Shown here in pieces: positions 33,901 to 42,387 of a stretch of 64,000 nucleotides of DNA (position 1 is the stretch's first letter; every line of letters starts with the position of its first letter). The DNA is from Burkholderia sp. D-99. GTDB taxonomy: Bacteria > Pseudomonadota > Gammaproteobacteria > Burkholderiales > Burkholderiaceae. The stretch covers positions 248,001-312,000 of the forward strand of contig NZ_JAAOXM010000004.1 of NCBI RefSeq assembly GCF_011605345.1. The letters are read 5' to 3'. The position numbers and the translations under genes are program-made. The notes under the pieces were generated by a model. It searched no databases and was not told the origin of the DNA. It saw nothing but the letters and a program-made list of their open reading frames with translations.

Positions 33901-36840
33901 CGCCACGCCCGTGTGCGATTCGGCGCAGGCTTTCACGTCGTCGGGCGTGCCCGCGCACAGCACGAGGCCGCCGCCGTCGCCGCCTTCCGGGCCGAGATCG
34001 ATCAGCCAGTCGGCCGCGCGGATCACGTCGAGGTTGTGCTCGATCACGATCAGCGAATGGCCGGCCGCGAGCAGCTTGCCGAACGCCTGCATCAGCTTCG
34101 CGATGTCGTCGAAGTGCAGCCCGGTGGTCGGCTCGTCGAACATGAACAGCTTCGCGCGTGCGATGCGCGCCTCTTCCGTCGCAACCCGGCGCCCGTTGGC
34201 CGCCGCCGCCGATTCGGCGAGGAAGCCGGCGAGCTTCAGGCGCTGCGCCTCGCCGCCCGACAGCGTCGGCACCGGCTGGCCGAGCTTCACGTATTCGAGG
34301 CCGACGTCGACGATCGGCTGCAGCACGCGCAGCACCTCGGCGTCGCTCGCGAAGAACGCAGCCGCTTCGCTGACGGTCAGGTCGAGCACGTCGGCGATGT
34401 TCAGCGCGCGGCCGTTGCGCTCGATGCGCACTTCGAGAATCTCCGCGCGGTAGCGGCTGCCGTCGCAGTCCGGGCAGCGCAGGTAGACGTCGCTCAGGAA
34501 CTGCATCTCGATGTGCTCGAAGCCCGAGCCGCCGCAGGTCGGGCAACGCCCGTCGCCCGAGTTGAAGCTGAACGTGCCGGCACTGTAGCCGCGCTGCAAC
34601 GCCAGCGGCGCCTTCGCGAACAGCTTGCGGATCTCGTCGAACGCGCCGACGTAGCTCGCCGGGTTCGAACGCGTGGTCTTGCCGATCGGCGACTGGTCGA
34701 CGAACACGACGTCGCCCACCTGGTCGGCGCCCGTGAGGCTGCGGTACGCGCCCGGCGACTCGGTCGCCTTGCCGTGGTGCCGCGCCATCGCCGGATAGAG
34801 CACGTCCTGCAGCAGCGTGGACTTGCCGGACCCCGACACACCCGTCACGCACACGAGGCGCTGCAGCGGAATCTCGACCGTCACGTCGCGCAGGTTATGT
34901 TCGCTCGCGCCTTCGAGCACGATGCGCGGCGTATTCGCGTCGACCACGCGGCGCGCCCAGTTCGACGCGTGCGCGACATGCTTGCGGCCACCGAGATACT
35001 CGCCCGTCAGCGTGTGCGCCGAGCGAATGTCGCCCGGCGTGCCGTCGTAGACGATCGTGCCGCCGCGCTCGCCCGGGCCGGGCCCCATGTCGATCAGGCG
35101 ATCGGCCGCGAGCATCACCGACGGATCGTGTTCGACCACGACCAGCGTATTGCCCGCGTCGCGCAGCCGCTGCATCGCCTCGACGATCCGCGTGAGATCG
35201 CGCGGATGCAGCCCGATGCTCGGTTCGTCGAGCACGAACAGGGTTTTCGTGAGCGACGTGCCGAGCGCGGTGGTCAGGTTGATCCGCTGCACCTCGCCGC
35301 CCGACAGCGTGCGGCTCTGCCGGTCGAGCGTCAGGTAGCCGAGCCCGACGTCGCACAGGTATTTCAGGCGCGTGCGCACCTCGGCAAGCAGCAGCTTCAG
35401 CGCATCGTCGAGCAGCGCGCTCGGCAGGCTGATGCCGTCGAAGAAGCGACGGATGCGCTCGATCGGCAACAGCATCAGGTCGTGCACGGTCAGGCCCGGC
35501 AGCGCCTCGAGTTGCTCGCGGCTCCAGTCGACGCCGCGCGGCATGAAGCGGCCGGCCGGCGCGAGCACGCCGTCGGCGTTCTCTTTCGAGCCGAGCCGCC
35601 ACTGCAGCGATTCCGTCTTCAGGCGCGCGCCGCCGCACACGTCGCACGGCGTGTAGCTGCGGTATTTCGACAGCAGCACGCGGATATGCATCTTGTACGC
35701 TTTCGATTCGAGATAACCGAAGAAGCGCTTCACGCCGTACCACTGGCTCTGCCACTTGCCGTTCCAGTCCGGCGAACCGTTGACCACCCAGTCGCGCTCG
35801 GCGTCCGACAGCTCGGCCCACGGCGTGTCGCGCGGGATGCCGGCTTTCGCCGCGTAGCGCATCAGGTCGTCCTGGCACTCTTTCCATGCGGGCGTCTGCA
35901 TCGGCTTGATCGCGCCGCCGCGCAGCGTCTTGCGCGCGTCGGGGATCACGAGGCCGAGATCGACGCCGATCACGCGGCCGAAGCCGCGGCAGGTTTCGCA
36001 CGCGCCGTAGGCCGAGTTGAACGAGAACATCGCCGCCTGCGGCTCCGCGTAGCGCAGGTCGCTGTCGGGATCGTGAAGCCCGGTGGAGAAACGCCACACC
36101 TGCGGCTCGGCGGCCGCGTTTTCTGCTTCCGGTGCAAGCACGTATACGTTCACGCGCCCGCCGCCGCGCTTCAGCGATGCCTCGATCGCTTCGACAACGC
36201 GCACCTTGTCGGCCTGCTGCACGCGGAAGCGGTCGGCCACCACGTCGAGCACCTTGCGCGGCCCGGTGGGCGACGCGACCTCGCGCTGCGCCTGCACGCG
36301 CGTGTAACCGCTCGCGGACAGCCACTGCGCGACTTCATCGTCGGAGGCCGTTTCAGGCAGCTCGACCGGGAACGTGACGACGACGCGCGGATCGTCCGCC
36401 TGCGTGCGCGCGACCAGCTCCGCGTAGATCGTCTCCGGCGTGTCGTGCCGCACCAGCCGCGCGGTCTTGCGGTCGAACAGCTCGGCCGCGCGCGCGTACA
36501 GCAGCTTCAGGTGATCGTTCAGCTCGGTCATCGTGCCGACGGTCGAGCGCGAACTGCGCACCGGGTTGGTCTGGTCGATCGCGATCGCGGGCGGCACGCC
36601 GTCGACCCGCTCGACCTGCGGGCGGTCCATCCGGTCGAGGAACTGGCGCGCGTACGCGCTGAACGTCTCGACGTAGCGCCGCTGCCCTTCCGCGTACAGC
36701 GTGTCGAACACGAGACTCGACTTGCCGGAGCCCGACGGGCCGGTGACGACCGTCATCTCGCCGGTGCGCAGGTCGAGATCGAGGTTCTTGAGGTTGTGCT
36801 GACGCGCTCCGCGAATGCGGATCAGATTGCTGGATGACAA
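30946..36840 (-). CDS. uvrA: Tandem double-length excinuclease UvrA (four ATPase modules)
   Basis: 1,964 residues, twice the usual ~940. Each half is a whole UvrA. Walker A motifs (GxSGSGKS) occur near residues 40, 660, 1045 and 1595; ABC signatures LSGGExQR near 513, 863, 1437 and 1827, each followed by a DEPxxGLH Walker B. Zinc-finger CxxC pairs recur (CETCRGFG, CPTCGGSG, CTTCVGTG, CPACEGQG and others). It probably recognises DNA damage with UvrB, and one polypeptide could provide the two UvrA units normally brought together as a dimer. Chlamydial UvrA is also double-length. The start is TTG at 36840. A LexA box lies 137 bases upstream. Confidence 0.93.
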   Translation of the reverse strand: MSSSNLIRIRGARQHNLKNLDLDLRTGEMTVVTGPSGSGKSSLVFDTLYAEGQRRYVETFSAYARQFLDRMDRPQVERVDGVPPAIAIDQTNPVRSSRSTVGTMTELNDHLKLLYARAAELFDRKTARLVRHDTPETIYAELVARTQADDPRVVVTFPVELPETASDDEVAQWLSASGYTRVQAQREVASPTGPRKVLDVVADRFRVQQADKVRVVEAIEASLKRGGGRVNVYVLAPEAENAAAEPQVWRFSTGLHDPDSDLRYAEPQAAMFSFNSAYGACETCRGFGRVIGVDLGLVIPDARKTLRGGAIKPMQTPAWKECQDDLMRYAAKAGIPRDTPWAELSDAERDWVVNGSPDWNGKWQSQWYGVKRFFGYLESKAYKMHIRVLLSKYRSYTPCDVCGGARLKTESLQWRLGSKENADGVLAPAGRFMPRGVDWSREQLEALPGLTVHDLMLLPIERIRRFFDGISLPSALLDDALKLLLAEVRTRLKYLCDVGLGYLTLDRQSRTLSGGEVQRINLTTALGTSLTKTLFVLDEPSIGLHPRDLTRIVEAMQRLRDAGNTLVVVEHDPSVMLAADRLIDMGPGPGERGGTIVYDGTPGDIRSAHTLTGEYLGGRKHVAHASNWARRVVDANTPRIVLEGASEHNLRDVTVEIPLQRLVCVTGVSGSGKSTLLQDVLYPAMARHHGKATESPGAYRSLTGADQVGDVVFVDQSPIGKTTRSNPASYVGAFDEIRKLFAKAPLALQRGYSAGTFSFNSGDGRCPTCGGSGFEHIEMQFLSDVYLRCPDCDGSRYRAEILEVRIERNGRALNIADVLDLTVSEAAAFFASDAEVLRVLQPIVDVGLEYVKLGQPVPTLSGGEAQRLKLAGFLAESAAAANGRRVATEEARIARAKLFMFDEPTTGLHFDDIAKLMQAFGKLLAAGHSLIVIEHNLDVIRAADWLIDLGPEGGDGGGLVLCAGTPDDVKACAESHTGVALLQYDRAMDADMALADEGKPLQAVLSAARERRAIEGEDVVRIVNAREHNLKSLDVDIPHGKFNVITGVSGSGKSTLAFDILFHEGQRRYLESLNAYARSIVQPAGRPEVDAVYGIPPTVAIEQRLSRGGRKSTVATTSEVWHFLRLLYVKLGLQHCIHDGTPVTSQSVESIAAQLLRDHRGQHVGLLAPLVVNRKGVYTDLAKWAKARGSTHLRVDGEFVPVDPWPKLDRFREHTIELPVADIVVSPDNEAELRRVLDETLELGKGVMHLLAPLDGLHDAMQNDHSTARVGTVKVLSVKRACPVCGTSYPELDPRMFSYNSKHGWCTTCVGTGVTLTREQRAAYDDTVLAGDDRGREQTLPSDEQEPEGVGNEPCPDCHGTRLNPSARAVTFDAHPIVEVAQWTVSDTRRWIDALELTGRDAQIARDIVSEIGSRLAFLEEVGLGYLSLDRAAPSLSGGEAQRIRLAAQLGSNLQGVCYVLDEPTIGLHPRDNQILLDALRKLGDKGNTLVVVEHDEDTIRRADHIIDVGPGAGKRGGTLVAQGAVADLAAQADSVTGRLLAQPMTHPLQPRRSVSLPGKKGGAAVPDAWLTVHGARLHNLRDVTVGIPLARLVAVTGVSGSGKSTLARDVLMTNLLDAVGRSVLSSPATRRARKAAQQDTPATNRRSSVLARSAPRPSLNVTHAWQGCESLSGWEQIDRVLEVDQTPIGKTPRSCPATYIGVWDTIRKLFADTLEARARGYTASRFSFNTGDGRCPACEGQGVRTIGMSFLPDVKVPCDVCHGQRFNPETLAVTWRGRNIGDVLTMEIDEAVEFFAPISNIAHPLQLMKDVGLGYLTLGQPSPTLSGGEAQRIKLVTELTKVRDDITRRGQKAPHTLYVLDEPTVGLHMADVAKLIRVLHRLVDAGHSVVVIEHDLDVIAEADWIIDLGPEGGVGGGTIVAAAPPEALVQVSASHTGQALRPVLARTGTDEGEAEREGEARVG

Positions 36841-36971
36841 TTTGCCTGCCCGTCTGAATGAGTTAGCCAGAGTGCCCGGTGCCGGAACGCTGCGGTGGAT
36901 GCCCGCAGGTGTGGCTTACGTGCTGCAAGGGTTGCAAGGGTTGCGCCCGTGCGGCTCGAGTTCGACGGGTA

Positions 36972-36992
36972 CTATACTGTATATTCATACAG
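36972..36992. promoter_or_regulatory. LexA (SOS) box and promoter of uvrA
   Basis: CTGT-ATATTCAT-ACAG at 36977-36992 is a perfect CTGT-N8-ACAG LexA site. On the minus strand it is directly followed by TATAGT, a good -10 element, so LexA would occlude the uvrA promoter until DNA damage. The site is symmetric and could also repress plus-strand transcription. Confidence 0.85.
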
Positions 36993-37128
36993 TTTTCCAT
37001 GACGACCCTGGGGGCGGTATGGGATGGGGGTTGGGGGGCGGGGTTCTCGTTACGCAGAACTCGGCGCAGCGCGCACTGGCGGGTGGAAGTCATTCGGCGG
37101 AGGTGTTGCAACCGAAGCCATGGGGCAC

Positions 37129-37158
37129 GGGGCTGGGGCTGGGGCTGGGGCTGGGGCT
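37129..37158 (+). repeat. (GGGGCT)5 hexanucleotide repeat
   Basis: Five perfect tandem copies of GGGGCT, within a longer G-rich stretch from 37008 that includes runs of G5 and G6. Four G-runs of four make a parallel G-quadruplex very likely on the plus strand. Simple repeats like this change copy number by slippage. It lies about 135 bases from the LexA box. Confidence 0.8.
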
Positions 37159-37311
37159 GCTATAGGAAGCGATGCGGACGTCACAGGTCAATCGACTCGG
37201 TTCGGCCGCTGCCAGCCGTTCGACCTGGAGGTTCGAATCATTGACAATCGAGGGCCGTCGCCGCTGCTCTAGAAGATCACGTAGTCTTCGAGGTTTCCGC
37301 CTGATGCTCCG

Positions 37312-37524
37312 TCAACCAGTGCACATTGCCATCGTCCGCGCCAATCTTGTACGGCACCGGTTCTTCGGCTGTATACCGCCCGTTTCGGCCAGAATCCGTT
37401 GCACCGAGGAATGGTTCCGATCAAACAACTGGGCGATCTGCTTCAGCGACTCGCCCTTGCGCCAGCGCTCCCACATTACCGCTTTCTGACTATCCGTGTA
37501 GCAGATCCGCCGTCTCTGTTTCAT
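37312..37524 (-). pseudogene. IS30-family transposase N-terminal fragment
   Basis: From the ATG at 37524 the product begins MKQRRRICYTDSQKAVMWER, then WRKGESLKQIAQLFDRNHSSVQRILAETGGIQP. This is the helix-turn-helix N-terminus of IS30 transposases. Similarity ends after about 55 residues and the DDE catalytic domain is absent. It marks the uvrA-side edge of the reverse-transcriptase island. Confidence 0.8.
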
Positions 37525-38099
37525 TGCAACACTCCTCGGTGCTATGCGGCCTCTCGTGTGTTGCATCGACGGGTTGAATCCGCAGCTAACAGCTGACGTT
37601 CGACAACTGCCACTTCTTGGAGCTTCTGTTGCCCCATCTAAACGACCACGTGCTAGCCCGCTTGCATTTTCCATACGGGGGGGCGTCAAAGAAGCGTGTC
37701 ATGAGAGCAAAGACTAGGCCAATTCTTTGGTGGCCCGCATTGCCGCCCGCACCTGTCGTCGCGCTACCGCCCTCTTTCAGTGGCTAGGAGGCGCTCGCTA
37801 TTAGGAAAATGGCCTACGTCGAGGTGCTGCCCCAAGCCTAGTTCGCTACAAACCAAGTCGATCTTTACGCAGGCCAGCGCCGACGTGGGTTTAGCTCTGA
37901 CGCTGTGGTTCACCGCGCACAGAGCGATCGACGCCTAGACTCCTGGCTGAACCCTTGCCGCAGCTACGGTGCTCTGACTGGCTGCCGCCGCTTGCATCTG
38001 CGTACTCAGTATCGTTCAGATGTCAGCGAATTCGCAGCCCAATCTCCCTCATCTCCATGGGATGATTCTCGTAAGAAAACAGAAACTGGCGCAAGGGGG
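37525..38099. other. Intergenic region upstream of the RT operon
   Basis: About 575 bases of lower GC than the flanking chromosome, between the IS30 scar and the primase-like gene. The primase frame is open from 37905, but that upstream part is not protein-like. This region must carry the operon promoter and, if the system uses one, a structured non-coding RNA; I could not identify either by eye. Confidence 0.35.
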
Positions 38100-39170
38100 A
38101 TGATTTTGCGGCGAGCCAGCTTACAGGCAGCCAAGCCGAAGCTATTGAGCGATCAGGCGCTTGCACGCCTGCGCGAATTGCCAATGGCGGACGTTGCATC
38201 AGCCGTAGGGATCACCCTACGTGGCAACAAGGCGATGTGCTTCAACGGGCACGATGCAGCGAGTCCAAGCTTCACCGTCAGCAAAGCGAAAAATACCTGG
38301 AGGTGCTTTGGATGCGGTGAGCATGGCGACGCAATCGCGCTAGTCCGGAAGATTTTAGGCCTAGGGTTTATGGATGCTTGTGACTGGCTCTGCGGTCACT
38401 TCGGCATCGTCGGCGGCGAGGCCCCGCTCGGCCGACGCGCACGTTCAATGTCGCAGGCTAAAAGTCCCAAACCAGTTAATCCCGCTCCTTCCGAACGCTC
38501 GGCTAGCCCTGACCCCGAACTGTACACCTGGCTGGTGGCGCACTGCGGACCGGTCATTGCGTCCTTGGGGACAGCCTACCTCCAAGCTCACGGAATTGCA
38601 CCGGATTTGGCGCTTAGGTTCGGCGTCGTAGAACTCGTGGACCCGGCGAGGGCGTATCGAGAGCTAGAACGGCGTTGGGGGGCAGAGCGAATCCGCAGCG
38701 CAGGACTATCTGGGAGCCGACGGGCGCTAAGCTGGTCTGGCTACGCCCTAGTTTTCCCCTTCAAAGTCGATGCCACCACTCAGTACTTACAGGTTCGCTG
38801 CCTTCAGAGCAGTAAGAAATTCTTCGGTCCAAGCGGTATCCCTAAACCTATGTTCAACAGTCAACGGCTGAGCCAGTTGCAGCCAGGAAGTCTTCTGCAC
38901 ATTTGCGAAGGCGTCCCAGACGCAATTGCCATGGAGGGATCCGGACTAGCCGCCGTTGCAGTTTTAGGTGCTACGTCGTTTCGTTCTGACTGGGTGGAGG
39001 AACTTCTCCCTTTTGACCTAGTGGGTGTTCCCGATGGTGATGCTGCAGGTGAGAAATTCACGAAGGTTCTTGCGAATGAGTTTCGAGCCAGAAGTAAGAG
39101 CATTCGGTTTGTAGTTCCACCTGAAGGCATGGATGCCAGTGACGTGATTGCGCGAGGAAAGAATGCGTAG
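38100..39170 (+). CDS. CHC2 zinc-finger / TOPRIM primase-like protein of the RT operon
   Basis: 356 residues. The N-terminal zinc finger reads CFNGH (Cys47, His51), then SPSFTVSKAKNTWRCFGCGEHGDAI (Cys69, Cys72), the DnaG/CHC2 pattern with one extra residue between the first two ligands. After a linker, a TOPRIM domain shows LLHICEGVPDAIA (Glu270) and GVPDGDAAGEKF (Asp312, Asp314), the metal-binding residues of primases and topoisomerases. There is no DnaB-interacting tail. It is the first gene of the operon and ends eight bases inside the RT gene. AAGGGGG directly abuts the ATG at 38100, so a TTG at 38106 is an alternative start. It may prime or nick DNA for the RT. Confidence 0.85.
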   Translation: MILRRASLQAAKPKLLSDQALARLRELPMADVASAVGITLRGNKAMCFNGHDAASPSFTVSKAKNTWRCFGCGEHGDAIALVRKILGLGFMDACDWLCGHFGIVGGEAPLGRRARSMSQAKSPKPVNPAPSERSASPDPELYTWLVAHCGPVIASLGTAYLQAHGIAPDLALRFGVVELVDPARAYRELERRWGAERIRSAGLSGSRRALSWSGYALVFPFKVDATTQYLQVRCLQSSKKFFGPSGIPKPMFNSQRLSQLQPGSLLHICEGVPDAIAMEGSGLAAVAVLGATSFRSDWVEELLPFDLVGVPDGDAAGEKFTKVLANEFRARSKSIRFVVPPEGMDASDVIARGKNA

Positions 39171-42100
39171 CTTTCTAAGTCAGGTGTGCGACCAATTGAA
39201 CATGCGCTGGGCATGGGAGAAGGTAAAGCGAGCGTCTGTCCCCGGTGACATCTGGATCGACGAGGCAGACCTAGCCCATTTTGAAGTTCATTTAGACCGC
39301 GAACTCCGAAGTCTTGGTGACGATTTACGCTCCGGAAGATTTCGGATGTCACCAATTCGGCCGATGGCTTTTCCAAAGAACCCTGATGGGGATGGGAATC
39401 CTAGGGTTCGACAATACTTTCATTTCACTGTCAGAGATCAAGTAGCGTGGACTGCTGCCGTGAACGTATTGGGGCCCTACGTCGACGCACGGATGCCCGT
39501 TTGGAGCTATGGCAACAGACTCTTCCGGTCAGCGTGGATTGAAGAAGATCTTCACGGTAACAAGATGCGGAAAGTCGGGCCGTACAGGCACTCCTCGGGC
39601 CGAATCTATCGGCCGTTTCAGCAGGCTTGGCCGCTATTTAGGCGTCATATCGCCTTGGCGGTGTCAGCGGCGGCGCATGGTCATTCCAAGGAGGGAAGCC
39701 TCGATGACGATGAGCGGGAAGAGCTTGGACTTCAACATCGCATGCACCAGGCCGATCGATGTCCATTCGTTCTTGCTGACAATTGGACTAGCTTGCCAAC
39801 CGACCGCAACAATGGCGACATCTATTGGGCATCTGTAGATCTTGAGAAGTTCTACCCGTCCGTCCACCTCACAGCATGCGTCGACGCAATCGCGCAGTCT
39901 GTTCCAGCCGAACTGCGCCCAGAAGTTCAACGACTGCTAAAGACGTTGACACAACTTCCATTGAACCTTGATGGTTGGACGGATGCCGAACTAAAGCACA
40001 TCGAACTTGATGAGTCTCGTAAAACATTCCGCAGAATTCCTACTGGGCTCATGGTGTCAGGGTTTCTCGCAAATGCGGCTCTCCTACTGGTCGACGAAGA
40101 GGTACAGAAAACGCTCCCGCGTGGGCGCGTCGCGCACTTCCGCTATGTCGATGACCATGTGATATTGGCAAAGACGTTTGAGGAACTGATTACGTGGATC
40201 GATCACTACAAGGATGTGATCGATAGGCTAGGTTCCGGCGCAAGCATTAATCCCGCAAAGACCGAACCGAAAGCGCTAGGGGAACTGCTTGGAACAGACG
40301 ACACCAGCAAGCGCCTTGTCGGGTCAGACCTATGGAATCGCGCACAAGATGAGTGCCGCCTCGATCCTGAGTTTCCAACTCCATTAATGACGAAGACGAT
40401 TGCTCTGGTTTCGGCAATCGGCAAAACCGACTTCACGACGCTCGAAGACAACGAACTCTCCATCCTATCGCAGCAGTTGGAGCATCTATTGCTCGTAGAT
40501 GTTCCTGAAGCGGAGATGCCAGCGCGAACACGTCAGGCATTCGCAGCGACTCGCCTTGCTCGCGTCGCCGAAGCAAGACTCGCCGCACCGGAAACACTCA
40601 ACATTCGACATGGCGCGTCCAGCCAAAGCCGAACGACCGGGGGGCAAGCAACCAGTCGCAATGGCGAGGCCCCTTCACTCGATCCAATCGCTGCTCTTAC
40701 TGGCATCAATGACTTTCAGATTCAAGCCCGGCTTGCCGGCATTGCCGACAGAGTATTCGGCTTGGTCAGAAGAGTTCTGCACGAACGGCCTGATCGCGTC
40801 CGTCTTTGGACTCATGCACTAACCATCGCTCGCCGCCTTGGTGCTACAGGACTGGAACTCCTCTTTGATGACATCGATCGCTATGCGCGCGACCCAGTGA
40901 ATCGTCTAGCGGCCAGCTACATACTCGGCAATTCATACGCGGTGCTCGCGGCAGAAACAGTGCGAGCTGCACAGCTACTTGTTGACATCAATGCGGCGGG
41001 GTGGCGTAGAGCGGCCGCGCTGAGATTTCTGCGAGATATCGCGAGGCTTACCAATAGATGCCTGCCTGAAGCAGACCGATGGTTTGTACAGAAAAGCCAA
41101 AACCAGCTTTTCGTCGGTGTGTATTGCGCCACGGTGTTGTTGGAACAATCGCCAGGCACCTTGCAACTCTTAGGGGAGCGGCTGAGCAAACCATTTGTTG
41201 ACAAAGGCCGCGCGTTGCTAACTAGCCATGACATGCCGTCGGAACTGCGCGTTGCGCTTGCCTGGTGGGGATGCAAGTTCGACCTTCGCAAGCCTGTTCG
41301 CCGAGCGTCTGATCTGATCATTCACTTGGGAACCCTCGTCGATGACCTCGCTGAATCCGACGACCTGTGGACTTTCTTCCCTGCGGATGCACCAATTGCA
41401 CCACTACTGCGAATCGCGTCAGCAACTAAGTCAACTCAAACGAATCAAGAAGGGTGGTGGTTTGACGCTTTGATGAGCCGCCTCGATCGCCCAGAGATCC
41501 TGCAAGTGACGGCTCTTTCACCGGCGGCGTCTCGCGTTCGGACATCACTCGAAGGACCTGAGACGGGGAAACTAATACCGCTGCCGGTCTGGGCAACACG
41601 GATCTGGGGCAGTCGCGATCCCAGAATCACAAAGGAATGGAGAATCGGTGAATGGACCTGCCTAGAAATTGTCAGGCAAGCAGCGTTGTTGCTGTCGCCT
41701 ACCGCCGAGACCTTAGACCAAGACTATCTTAAACGCGCGTCGCGCAAAGACACTGATACGCGCTCCCCTTGCGCACACCCGCTCAACTTCGCGCTGCCGA
41801 GACATCTCATCGACACGGGGGCAGTCTCCTGGCAAGAGTGGAAGCAGAAGCTGCGAGAGCCCGGAATTGGAGCTCTACGACGAGTCCCCCAGCGGCAACA
41901 GATCTATGACAGACGGTATGCGCCGCTCGTCGTAAGCGAAATAGGCTCCGCGCAGAATCCAATTCGCGGCCTTGGCCTGTGCCTATTTGCCTTGCTTTCG
42001 CGCTCGTTCCTACTGCCAGCCCAATGGAACGGGCTGGGGCATGAAAGCATGCTTAGACATCTCCCTCAGCTCCTGCGAGACGAGATCACATATTCGTCGG

Positions 42101-42387
42101 CAACACTTGGAATTCTTGAGGCGTGCCTCCAACCTCGCGCGGACGAGAACGTATTGGCTGGCCTGTACCAAGCATGGAGCCCGGACTTCGATGATGACAC
42201 TAAGCATGATCCGGTAAGCCTCATCGACACGGCGGATTTGGCGCGCGTCATCTCGATTGCACAACTCGAATTAGAAGCAAATCAAATCTCGACCTTCAAT
42301 CAGCAATCTCGGCAAGTCACTCCCGTCAATCTCATGCACCTCACCGACGTCGATTGGAAGCGTTATTTTGAAATGGGGCCGGCATGA
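39163..42387 (+). CDS. Reverse transcriptase of UG/Abi-like (DRT) type
   Basis: 1,074 residues from the ATG at 39163, with GAGGAAAG just upstream. The RT domain occupies about residues 60-400: RQYFHFTVRDQVAWTAAVN, motif A YWASVDLEKFYPSV (Asp226), motif B RRIPTGLMVSGFLANAALL, and motif C RYVDDHVIL (Asp330, Asp331). Catalytic aspartates are intact. The C-terminal 650 residues are mostly helical without a group II intron maturase or endonuclease domain, as in defence-linked UG/Abi RTs. It overlaps the primase-like gene by eight bases and the nitrilase gene by four. Low-GC codons (TTA, CTA, AGA) set it apart from its neighbours. A retron or intron origin is less likely. Confidence 0.88.
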   Translation: MRSFLSQVCDQLNMRWAWEKVKRASVPGDIWIDEADLAHFEVHLDRELRSLGDDLRSGRFRMSPIRPMAFPKNPDGDGNPRVRQYFHFTVRDQVAWTAAVNVLGPYVDARMPVWSYGNRLFRSAWIEEDLHGNKMRKVGPYRHSSGRIYRPFQQAWPLFRRHIALAVSAAAHGHSKEGSLDDDEREELGLQHRMHQADRCPFVLADNWTSLPTDRNNGDIYWASVDLEKFYPSVHLTACVDAIAQSVPAELRPEVQRLLKTLTQLPLNLDGWTDAELKHIELDESRKTFRRIPTGLMVSGFLANAALLLVDEEVQKTLPRGRVAHFRYVDDHVILAKTFEELITWIDHYKDVIDRLGSGASINPAKTEPKALGELLGTDDTSKRLVGSDLWNRAQDECRLDPEFPTPLMTKTIALVSAIGKTDFTTLEDNELSILSQQLEHLLLVDVPEAEMPARTRQAFAATRLARVAEARLAAPETLNIRHGASSQSRTTGGQATSRNGEAPSLDPIAALTGINDFQIQARLAGIADRVFGLVRRVLHERPDRVRLWTHALTIARRLGATGLELLFDDIDRYARDPVNRLAASYILGNSYAVLAAETVRAAQLLVDINAAGWRRAAALRFLRDIARLTNRCLPEADRWFVQKSQNQLFVGVYCATVLLEQSPGTLQLLGERLSKPFVDKGRALLTSHDMPSELRVALAWWGCKFDLRKPVRRASDLIIHLGTLVDDLAESDDLWTFFPADAPIAPLLRIASATKSTQTNQEGWWFDALMSRLDRPEILQVTALSPAASRVRTSLEGPETGKLIPLPVWATRIWGSRDPRITKEWRIGEWTCLEIVRQAALLLSPTAETLDQDYLKRASRKDTDTRSPCAHPLNFALPRHLIDTGAVSWQEWKQKLREPGIGALRRVPQRQQIYDRRYAPLVVSEIGSAQNPIRGLGLCLFALLSRSFLLPAQWNGLGHESMLRHLPQLLRDEITYSSATLGILEACLQPRADENVLAGLYQAWSPDFDDDTKHDPVSLIDTADLARVISIAQLELEANQISTFNQQSRQVTPVNLMHLTDVDWKRYFEMGPA

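Noticed and set aside
32326..36837. 1,503-codon plus-strand open frame opposite uvrA
   Set aside because: Arg/His/Ala-rich antisense frame produced by GC-rich codon bias; all diagnostic UvrA motifs are on the minus strand.
36815..37165. 116-codon plus-strand frame ending in a Gly-Leu repeat
   Set aside because: The repeat is the GGGGCT tract read in frame; it crosses the LexA box and overlaps the uvrA start, with no ribosome-binding site.
39163..42387. Group II intron or retron reverse transcriptase
   Set aside because: No maturase or HNH endonuclease domain, no retron-type length (about 300-400 residues), and fixed overlapping partner genes make a UG/Abi-type RT more likely.
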